This document shows, piece after piece, positions 54,937-64,000 of a stretch of DNA of 64,000 nt. Location of the stretch: the NCBI GenBank assembly GCA_023375675.1, contig JALQBC010000036.1, forward strand, positions 124,001 through 188,000. Direction: 5' to 3'. The translations under genes were made by a program, and so were the position numbers. The notes beneath the pieces are model-generated. The model was not told the DNA's origin, made no database searches, and saw nothing but the letters and a program-made list of their open reading frames with translations. This DNA comes from Cytospora piceicola (Eukaryota > Ascomycota > Sordariomycetes > Diaporthales > Cytosporaceae). Numbering within the stretch: position 1 is the first letter of the stretch; each line of letters opens with the position of its first letter.

Positions 54937-55113
54937 CCCTCCAGGTACCAGGTACAGGTACAGTAACACGTCAACGCTGTGGGACCGTACTATGTACTCA
55001 AGTATGTACCAGAACTACGGATTATTCCGTTTACAGTACAGCACTAAGTAGGTACCTAAGGTACTAGTAGGTACCTGGGTATACACCCACTGTAGTATGT
55101 ACCTAGGTACCTA
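54937..55113. repeat. TACCTAGGTA/GGTACC-rich zone
   Basis: Many copies of GGTACC, TAGGTACCT and GTATGTACC in 177 nt, including AAGTAGGTACCTAAGGTAC and ATGTACCTAGGTACCTAG. It belongs to the same dispersed family as 29443-29534. Confidence 0.75.
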
Positions 55114-55240
55114 GCTGGGCTGGGTATTCTTCACCTCACCCATCCTCGGCTCCGAATTCTCCAACTGCGTATTGTTCCTTGTACGGATTGTAGATTTCAA
55201 ACATGCAAGCCTCTCGGCGGTATTTGATTCTTGATCTTTG

Positions 55241-55269
55241 CTCCTCCTCCTCCTCCTCCTCCTCCTCCT
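55241..55269. repeat. (CTC/CCT)n trinucleotide repeat
   Basis: About nine to ten tandem CCT units. Confidence 0.95.
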
Positions 55270-56863
55270 TTGGCAGGTCCTCATATAGATTCCAAAACAC
55301 TGTGCCGTGCTACTATCAGCTTCCCCGGGTCGAAGCCCAGGTCGCCGGCCTGTCTCAAGGGAACCCCATCCCTCCTCCTCCTGTTCTTGTTACTGCCCCC
55401 TCACAGACGGGCTCTATTAAGGTTGTTCTCACAGGGCAAGGGGCTGGCAATAACGACAACATTTGAAGATCCGGGCCGAGATATATATGGATCTGTGAGG
55501 TAATAGAGCCCTATAACCCTGGCCCTTGGCTTCACCCCCCCCCGGACCCAGGACACGGTGCCGTGACAGGCGGGGAATCCGAGCACGTTCTGATGATGAT
55601 GATGATGATTATGATGAAAGAATTGCCAATTAAAACAAAATGTTTCCAAGGCTGAAGCACGGCTGAGTGACCCCCCAAAGGAAAAGAGGGCTTATCGCCG
55701 GTCCAATCATCGGGACGGATCCGGATCTGATGTAATCGGCCCTCTGTATGTAACGCCGGGTCTCGCGAACTTTTTGCGAGTCGTTTAAGAGCACGTACTG
55801 TGTATTGATCCAGACGTTTCCAGTTGATGATCGACCCCCCCCCTCCCTCCTTTGCGGCTACTATTAGTACGCAATTGACGAATGATGTTGTAAGCCGGTC
55901 GCTTCGACACGGCAATAATCAGCATCTCATCGAGATTCGTCCTGCAAGCGACCGGAGACAACATACATACATAGACAGGATTATCACCCATGCAAACATC
56001 TTTGGAACTGTCACCCACGAGGCGGCTTCTCCATACTGTTTTGGTACAATTCTGCGGATTATCCGTGACTTGTCCGTGTTTCGGCGGGTTTCCGGACAAT
56101 TGACGTTTACCGAAGCCCTGGAGATGGGACCCTAGTCCAAGCATCCCATGAAAGGACAAAAAAGTCAAGTCTAATTAGGTCACTCTCGGCTCACGAACCG
56201 GGGGGTGTGTGGGAGACAAGGGGCACCGAGGAGGAGGAGGAGGCGTGAGCATTCCTTTTCGCTTCGAGTCTGATCCGAAACGGTAGTCTAAATATGCCAA
56301 TCTCTGTCGTCCCCAGGATGTAGGGAGGCGCACAGAATTGACATGATTGTTACTCTACACTAGGGAGTAACGAGAAACAGGTGATAGGCCACCTCGTCGA
56401 AGCTACTGGTATATGTGGAATTGTAGATAGCGCTGGCTCGAATTTTAGCTGAGCCCAGGTGCCGTGCCCTCCAAAGATGGAGACTCTACAGAGCAACAAA
56501 GCGGTACATGTACTGTAGCGGGAAGCATTAAGCGCCCCAAGCAATCCTTGGCCAAAAGCTTCCAAGGTTCTTCACCAACCGAGTTTTTTGCGGGCTAATC
56601 GAGCTTTGGAACAATCCCCATACGAAATTTCATCAGCCCAACAAGAAGACCATCTATCTGGCGACCTAAGGATTTCCACCTTGCAGGGTTGGGCTTCACG
56701 CTCGAGACTCTTCTGTTGCGAAGAAATTACCCCTTCCGGAAAAAACCGAGAGCAAATTTTCCTGACGATGGGGAACCTCTTTCATGATCGACAGCAGGAG
56801 GGGCAGGAGAGGGCCCAGACCTTTGTCTGAAGATAGTTTGATATCGCATCTGATATCTCTACC

Positions 56864-56886
56864 AAAAAAAAAAAAAAAAAAAAAAA
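56864..56886. repeat. Poly-A tract (23 nt)
   Basis: An uninterrupted A23 run followed shortly by A10. The upstream 300 bp show no reverse-transcriptase or other retroelement coding signal, so retroposition is not claimed. Confidence 0.9.
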
Positions 56887-59102
56887 CCTTTAAAAAAAAA
56901 AGAGAAGGGGACTGACTGATTGAAACAACCATCAATCACATAAGCCTATCAGTAAGGGCTAGACGCACGAAGAAAGCGGTGACACATCGATAGCCGTCAA
57001 GGCTGCACCACCAAGGCAAGGGAAAACCAGGCATGCGGACCGCCCTTGCGAGGGGCCTTTCCCGGAGGCTGGGGAAAGAATGCAATGGGTTCGAGACAAG
57101 GGCACTCGCATAGTAGCCCAACGGGCATGCAGGCGCAGAACTCTTTATCAAGCTTGAGTGCGGAGGTGGGGATGAACCGCTCCACGATGTCTCGGTCCGG
57201 CCGCCGCGAGTTGTTGTGGTGTGGTGTACCATTCTTTTTTATTATCTCTGTCTGAGGTCGTCGAGCCTACTGCACGCCCACGACCTACATACATACATAC
57301 AATATGGGCCGCCGGCCCCACGGATGAAGCAACACCATCCTAACATCCCAAGCTCCCCCCTTCCCCGGCGCTCCAGCTCCATACATCCCTAGCTTCCAGC
57401 CACCATCACCGGTTGAGAAATGATGTGCTTGCTATCCGCAATGGGGACCGGCAGGCACCGAAGAGGCTGACCGGCTTGTCTCACCAGCCCCATACACACA
57501 CGTATGTATTGTAAAAAGAGGAGCGCCTCTTACCGGCGCCTGTACTATCGCGCCCGCTCTGCCACCCAGCTAGTTTGATATGTAGATAGATAATATGCAC
57601 TGATGGCTAGGTCTCCGGGATACGCTGGAACCCTGACCCCTACTGGTCTTCCTCGCGGGTGGTACAAGCAACTATTCGGCGAAGCAGAAGGCCTTGTCTC
57701 TCGAAGAAAACTCCCCATTCGGTCTATGTGTAACGTATGTACTGCACCTAAGGCTGCGGAGTATCGTTTCCCAACCTCAGTCGCAATATACTTTCCGAGA
57801 AGCCTGTCGCCAGCAACCGGAGTTGGCCCGGACGGTGGTGGTAAAAACCGGTTCAAGGAGCGCACATTTCTGGCGACTTCTCTCGGAGGGAAGCCCGTAT
57901 ATGATAGAATCTCCTATCACCAACCTTGCAAATATCCGGTTGGCTTATACGCTCTCCCCACTCCCCAGTGCCTCCTTTTTTTCTTTGTCCCTCACGGTAT
58001 CGACCCCGGACTCCGGCTCACCATCAAGCTGATCTCATGCCGAATACCCACACTTTTTTGTTCCCCTTGAGAACCGGAGAAGAACCACTGGTTTTGGCAG
58101 GCCAAATGTGGGAATGCCCTCGCTCACGCCCACACGTCAGGCCATGACTGCAGCCCTCGCTGGCAGGTCTTGTGTGACTTGTTCTTTATCGTCAACAGTA
58201 CGTGATTGTTGGTGATGATCGACCGCGTCAGCACGTTTCTGCTATGAGTGAACAGTGCCGATTTGTAGCTCGGTGCCCCAGCCGCCACTATCGTGAAGGT
58301 GCAGATGAAAGCAAAGAGTGAAAGCGGGGTGTGGTTCCTGCGGGTGCTGCAGTGTGCTTCACAGATGGTAGGTTACATCTTGTGGTGAATTGTCATCTAA
58401 CGCCTCCCCCGTGGGAGACACTGGCCACAGGTGAGAGTGTGCTCAGCGGCAGTGGAATTGTTGTTGTTGAGAGGCTCGCTTGCGAGCTGCGGACTTTGCT
58501 CTCTCAGCACGCACGCGCCGGGGCCCCCTGTTCGTGCATGATTGCATGCAGACCAATGTACGGTAAGTAGCCCGCGCATCTCCGGAATATAAGGGTGCCC
58601 AATTGAAGAGTCGCTGCTCGCATTAGTGAGCCCACAGAGAGATAGAGGTGGCCCAGAAGGTACAGATACTTTGAGGCTAATTCACATATGTACTACCGTA
58701 CACATATGTGTATTTAGAGTTTACAAACCCCCACGTGAAGCAGCCGGACTCAGGATTGGGCTGGTTCCACCATCTTGAGGGGCACATACAGCACACATGG
58801 CTAGCGGGCGCATCTTGATGGGCAGATGGGTTGACACATCCAAACCGGCTCTACGGCCTTCCTCGGATTTCTGAATAGCCTCACCACTGATCCTTGACAG
58901 CATGGCGTGTCCGAAGCGTCTGAAAGCAACACACGAGGCACTGTCCGTGTCCGGGAAGGATTTCTCACGGCCTCCCGGCAGCACCCGAAGACCTCGTGTC
59001 GATCCCACGAGGCGTGTGATCGATCGTACACGACAGGCGCGTGTTCAGGTCCGCCCATCCATGGCTTTTGCGGCTCTAGGCAGCTAGACTGACAGCACTG
59101 CC

Positions 59103-59125
59103 CGCAGCAGCCCGGATCTGCTGCG
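59103..59125. repeat. 8-bp perfect hairpin in GC-rich island
   Basis: CGCAGCAG and CTGCTGCG flank the 7-nt loop CCCGGAT. The surrounding 350 bp is distinctly GC-richer than the rest of this intergenic region. Confidence 0.5.
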
Positions 59126-61138
59126 AGCGCCTGCTGCCCTGGGTGCTGCGTGGGCGCGCTTGCGGCTCGCGACTCGCGATGCCCGTGGGGCCGCCCGGTC
59201 GACACGACACGGCTGCCCGGTGCGACCCGCGGAATCAGGTCATCGCCACCGATCAGAGGTGCAGGCGCGGTGGGGACGACACCTTTGGAAACAAAAGGTT
59301 TAGTGGGCATCTGGGCAGTGTTTTGTGTCCTGAAACTTGGGGGACCCCCTTCGATAATGTACCGAGGCGGAGGACAAGTTCCGAGCTGGCCACGGAAGTT
59401 TCCCATCTGGGACGCGAATGAGGCTATCGCGAGACTGGTAAGCTTTGCGATGTCCTAGCCCCCCCCCTCCCCCCTTCAAAGGGAACAGGAACGGGCGCTT
59501 ATAAGACTCGCAAAGTTGCCAACCTTTTCAAACTTTTTTTAGTCTCTGGGTTTTTAACGGTAAAGTGGAATTTCTTCCTTGGCAGTGGCCTGCCTATGTC
59601 GGGTGTCGGACTCGAACTCGGTGGCTAGCCAGCTAGCCTCCTGAGTATGAACATGTCTGGCGCCCAGTGCCGATTGTGGTCCAGCGATCGGGGGGGGGGG
59701 GGAGAAAAAAGAGGCTCGATTCCGTTCCTGGCAGCGTTGGCAGCGTTGGCAGCGTTAGCAGCGTGGCAATATGCGCAATGCCCCCACTTGGAGGCTACGA
59801 TGTGTTCTTTGACCTTCTTTTCTCCCTTCTGTTCCTCCTCCTCCTGCAACAAAAACCTGTTGGAGGGTGCTTCGTGGCTGCTGTTAGAAGAACAGCCATC
59901 CTAAAATCTGGATCTCGAGATTTAAAGACCCAGTTGGTGGGGATCCGTCCAGGCCGTCCAGACATGTCAGACAGAATATCAATGGGTCTGGACAGGGGTC
60001 TTTCCCTTTCTGGCTTTTCGGTCGATGTTCGATATCAACTCCACGCATATATACGCGTATAAGATACTGTGGTCCCTATGTGCCGAGGGAAGGAAGGAAT
60101 AAAGTGGCTGAGTAGTCACAACTGGTGATATCGAAACATCCATGGATGACAACCGTGGATGTTGACCCGTGCTTTACACAGTAGGGCTGTCAAGCGAGAT
60201 TTCTGACGACGTCATAGGGGAAGTCCTATTCTGAGCGTGCGCAGCACTGTCAACTAAAATAAGCTGAGGCATGGGATACCTAGGCAGGCGTTGACTTTGG
60301 TTCGTCTGTTCGCTGGTTCGTTGCCGCATTACTCGGCCCGTTGAGAAGAATCCATGGATCATTTGTTCGGTTGGTGCCTGACACACAGTAATACTGTGGT
60401 AAATACATACCGGTTGCCTCTATTTCATGCATGCATGTGGCCTCGAATCCCAGCCCAATGTTCAAGACTGAACCCTACATAGTAGTACTTCACAGCACTC
60501 TAGCTGTCTAGGTACGTTTGAATTAAGCGTCTCGGCAAAAACAAGCTAGAAGTACTTGTTAGCTTCTAGACAAAATCAAGGCTGTGTCAAGTAGACTGAC
60601 TGACTACCTAGGTAGCCACTGTTGCTCCTACTAAAGCTCATAGCATACATAGATAGGTAGATACCATGGAGGCAATGCTGCGGCGTCCCTCCGTGTCGCA
60701 TCATCATGTTGACCGTTGGTGTTGTCTTCCCAATATGCAAACAACAAGATGTCGGGCTGCAAGATATTCGGAATGACAAGAACTAGTGGGGAAGAGCCGA
60801 GAAAAGACGGGCTCTGGTTGGTCGGTTCAAAATAAACAACCTCGCCCCGGCCTAATTCCAAGGGCTACCTTGCTACCCGTTTACCGTACTACAGGTCACA
60901 GGGGGCGCTCACGTTGCGGCTACCGTCCTACCTGGTATCTAGACCGCTTTGTGTGTGTCTCTCTCTCTCTGCAGGGCCGATGGGCGAGATTCCAAGCATG
61001 AACAGCAAACACATCTCCAAGTAGAACCCCCCTTATTGTATTGATGACTTCCTACGACACAGCTACAAAATAAAGTTTCGTTGCTTGAGACATGAGCTTC
61101 ACCACTCTCAATCTCAAGACCTCGTTTCTGACGTCACG

Positions 61139-64000
61139 ATGAAATTCGCAAAGGAGCTGGAAAGAGATCTAGTCCCTGGTGAGTGATGCCCTCCCTTCCC
61201 CTGCTTGCTTGTTTGATATCCATCCATCCATCTGCACAGTACCTGGAAACAGCACACTATCTGCTTAGTACACAGCGCTGACCCAGTCACCACCTGCCTC
61301 ACAGAGTGGCGCATCAAGTACCTGAATTACAAGCAGGGCAAGAAGAAGTGCAAGTCCATCTCACGAGCCCTCGCCCGTGCCGATGCCACTCCGTCTCTCA
61401 ACCCCCCAAAGAGACCAGACACTCCATCCACCAGGGCTCCCCCGTCTGGCCAGCGCCGTGACCAACCTGACAATGGTTCGTCAGACGAAGATGCCGACGG
61501 CCACGCGCGGGCAGAATCGGCGCCTATGGTCTCCGGTCGTCTTCCTAGGTCAATCTCCATCCGGGACTCAACTCAGGCCGAGCGCCAGGGGCTCACCCAG
61601 GGACCAGAGTCGGACTTGCAGTACGGCAGTTTCGTCGCCACTCCCCCGGAGCAGGCTCCCGCCCCCATCAGGGAGTCCGGCCCGCACGCCCAGCACGGCC
61701 AGTACTTTGAGCTTCCAGCTCCTGCGATGAAGGTTCCATCCAACGTCAGTGACGCACCGGCCCAGCACCGGCCACATAGTACGCGGACGAACTCTGGCGT
61801 TTCACTAAACCGGTTGGCTCTCAATCGGAGTGCCTCCATGGCTGGAACACAGCCAGGGGCTTCATCGGCTCGTGCACCCACCGCCGGTCATCTACGGCCC
61901 TCATCTGCTGTAACACTTGCGAATCGCACGCCCAGCGATATCCAAACTCCCCGAAGTAGGTTACGCAGGATGTTTTCCGTGAACGGGCCACCACTGGATC
62001 GATACCGCTCACGGGGAGAGTATCACATGCAAGGTCTGGATGAGGTCCGCGAGAAGGAGCAAGAATTCTTCGAATTCATGGATGGCGAGCTCGAAAAGGT
62101 CGAGGCCTTCTACCGGCAGAAGGAAGACCACGCTGGCAAGCGACTGGTCTTGCTCCGGGATCAGCTTCATGAGATGCGCAACCGGAGGACTTCAGAAATC
62201 GCCGAGGCTAAGCGCCATAAGCGTGAAGGCGAGTCCAATGGCCATCTTGCGAGAAAGATTGCTGAGGTCAACGGGAGTAGCCACCGTCCACTCCTGGAGC
62301 CTCTGAAAGCCAAGATTTTCAAGCCGGGCCCCAACTCCAAGGCCCTCCAGAAGATGACACAGACAACAAGCAATACGGAGGCCAACCGAGACGAGAGGCG
62401 TGACTACGTCCGCCGCCCACTAGAGGACGAGGTTCCGTATCGCACGGCCAAGAGGAAGCTCAAGCTGGCACTGCAGGAATTCTACCGTGGTCTCGAACTG
62501 CTCAAGTCATATGCACTCCTGAATAGAACGGCCTTCAGGAAACTCAACAAGAAGTATGACAAGACGGTCAATGCAAGACCGGCCTATCGCTACATGACGG
62601 AAAAGGTCAACAAGTCTTGGTTCGTCAACAGTGACGTCGTGGACGGCCACCTCCAAGCAGTTGAAGATCTGTACGCAAGATACTTTGAACGTGGCAATCA
62701 CAAGATAGCCGCTGGGAAGTTGCGTAGCCTAAGCAGAAAGAAGCGAGACGAGTCTGGCAGCGCCTTCAGGAACGGCCTACTCATCGGAGTGGGCGCCGTC
62801 TTTGCCATCCAGGGGCTTGTGCATGGTGCACAGCTCCTATTTGACGATGATGCCGAAGTGAGGAGGCAGACCAGCTATGTGCTGCAGATCTACGGAGGAT
62901 ACTTCCTCATGCTGTATCTGTTCAGCTTGTTCTGTTTGGACTGCAAAATTTGGACGGCGAACCGCGTGAATTACCCCTTCATCTTCGAGTTGGACCCACG
63001 GAACCAGTTGGACTGGAGACAGCTTGCGGAGTTTCCCAGCTTCTTCCTGTTCCTGTTCGGCCTCATGATGTGGCTAAACTTTACGAGATACGGGTCGTCG
63101 GCCATGTACCTCTACTATCCTGTGCTGCTCATATTCATCACGTTTGCGATTCTGTTTATGCCGGCTCCAATTCTGTGGCACAAGAGCAGAAAGTGGTTTC
63201 TGTATTCACATGTTCGTATCCTTCCTCCTTTTATATTCGTCTTCACTGACCCCCCCCCCTCCTGTTACATGCCATGTTATACCTCTGGAGATGACTGACA
63301 GCCACATAGTGGCGTTTGTTCTTTGCAGGCCTATACCCCGTTGAGTTTCGTGATTTCTTCTTAGGTGACATGTATTGCTCTCTGACGTATGCCACTTGTG
63401 TAAGTACCGCTCCTCGACCCGTATCTGGAGGACTGCACGACTAACTAGAGCCAAGAATGTCGAGCTATTTTTCTGTTTATACGCGCGCTCGTGGGAAAAC
63501 CCTGCGGCCTGCAACTCGAATCACTCGCGGTTGCTCGGGTTCTTTGCGTGCCTGCCCCCAATTTGGCGTTTCTTGCAATGGTAAGCAACTGACACAGCTC
63601 GGTCTGGGCGCGGAGCAACCTACTGACAGCGAATACGCAGTCTTCGGCGTTACAGAGATACCCGGAATGTCTTTCCTCACCTTGTCAACTGCGGGAAGTA
63701 TACCGCTAGCATCCTTTCCGGCGTGTTCTTGAGTGTCTACCGTATAGACGGCAACACCAAAAATTTAGCCCTCTACATTACCTTCTCTGTGATCAACGGA
63801 TTCTACACAGGTACGCTTTCCCCTCGAGGGTTGCGAAGGCTCTCATGATCAAGTATCCAACGTGCCCCCACTAACATATCCCTCTCCGTGCAGCCTTCTG
63901 GGACGTCTTCATGGATTTTAGTCTCCTCCAGTCACATGCCCACCACCGCTACCTGCGAGACATCACAGCCCTCAAGTCGCGCTGGCCGTACTACCTCATC
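61139..64000 (+). CDS. SYG1: SPX-EXS phosphate exporter/sensor, Syg1/XPR1 family (3' end missing)
   Basis: Partial at the right edge. Exons: 61139..61178, 61305..63211, 63310..63399, 63456..63580, 63641..63810 and 63894 onward, covering over 780 residues. The first exon MKFAKELERDLVP joins EWRIKYLNYKQGKKKCKS, the start of an SPX domain that binds inositol pyrophosphates. A long Ser/Pro-rich insertion (about 40-190) is followed by the rest of SPX: QEFFEFMDGELEKVEAFYRQKE and KLKLALQEFYRGLELLKSYALLNRTAFRKLNKKYDK, with the basic lysine cluster. Hydrophobic segments and the EXS domain follow: HWRLFFAGLYPVEFRDFFLGD, GFFACLPPIWRFLQCLRRYRDT, NCGKYTASIL, FWDVFMDFSLLQ. The family exports phosphate. All five junctions keep frame. 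The exon 2 donor is GTTCGT, somewhat weak. Confidence 0.94.

Larger units (their letters stand above)
53470..61138. other. Gene-poor 7.7 kb between divergent genes
   Basis: The region lies between the start of the minus-strand gene at 53469 and the start of SYG1 at 61139. It contains an ATTG-rich run (54851-54900), a TACCTAGGTA-rich zone (54937-55113), CCT repeats (55241-55269), a 23-nt poly-A (56864-56886), an ACATATGTAC dyad (about 58685-58711), and a GC-rich island (about 58900-59260) with a perfect 8-bp hairpin (59103-59125). A stretch with a tRNA B-box-like sequence (minus, about 59600-59620) lacks a foldable tRNA. No exon with homology was found. Confidence 0.5.

Noticed and set aside
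56570..56890. Possible retroposed sequence ending in poly-A
   Set aside because: No target-site duplication, no reverse-transcriptase sequence and no similarity to a gene or small RNA was visible upstream of the A-tract.
58801..59406. 201-codon minus-strand ORF in the GC-rich island
   Set aside because: Composition-driven and Cys/Arg/Pro-rich without any domain; no splice partners were found.
59595..59650. tRNA-like B-box (minus strand, GTTCGAGTCC)
   Set aside because: T-stem and acceptor pairing fail and no A-box lies at proper distance; at most a remnant.

Overview
The window looks like nuclear DNA of a filamentous ascomycete, most likely a Sordariomycete. Genes are compact and lie on both strands. 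Most carry short introns (about 50-130 nt) with GTRNGT-type donors and CTRAY-like branch points. The proteins resemble those of Pezizomycotina, and intergenic DNA holds many microsatellites plus a recurring TACCTAGGTA-type motif. Exon structures below were assembled by hand from splice signals, reading-frame continuity and family similarity. No transposon, virus, CRISPR array or convincing intact tRNA/rRNA gene was seen.

Layout. 0-8.3 kb: the 3' end of the DNA polymerase delta small subunit, a large disordered protein with SUMO-interacting-like motifs and an F-box-like segment, an L-serine/threonine dehydratase, a small probable mitochondrial protein and a NAT9-type acetyltransferase. 8.6-16.1 kb: mitochondrial methionyl-tRNA synthetase, an NTF2-fold (Mtr2-like) mRNA export factor, the CaaX farnesyl/geranylgeranyl transferase alpha subunit with a long N-terminal extension, and mevalonate kinase. 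18-24 kb: a two-repeat alpha-beta-barrel-like protein, ribosomal protein eL38, a tiny four-exon membrane protein, CaaX protease Ste24 and mitochondrial bL34. 24.4-33.7 kb: a secreted GH3 beta-glucosidase, a 3.5 kb gene-poor stretch, a secreted class 3 lipase and a Yih1/IMPACT homologue. 34-42.4 kb: a CASTOR-like ACT-domain protein, a 4.2 kb microsatellite-rich gap, a METTL25-like methyltransferase and mitochondrial uS13. 42.7-53.5 kb: an M19 membrane dipeptidase, an F-BAR/DEP/RhoGAP protein (Rgd2-like), the CAF-1 large subunit and a conserved-looking disordered protein. 53.5-61.1 kb: a 7.7 kb gene-poor region. 61.1 kb to the end: a SPX-EXS phosphate transporter (Syg1/XPR1), cut by the window edge.

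How the genes relate. Most are housekeeping genes with no operon logic. Three of them (mevalonate kinase, CaaX prenyltransferase alpha and Ste24) act in isoprenoid supply, prenyl attachment and CaaX processing, and lie within about 11 kb. Three nuclear genes for mitochondrial translation (MetRS, bL34m, uS13m) are scattered through the window. Pol delta and CAF-1, both PCNA-linked, sit near opposite ends. The least explained items are a ~100 nt multi-arm inverted-repeat structure upstream of the Yih1 gene, the extended N-terminus of the prenyltransferase, a RhoGAP domain without a visible arginine finger, a splice/frame conflict in the beta-glucosidase, and several unusual exon structures: an ATG-only first exon, a 13-nt exon and a likely GC-AG intron.
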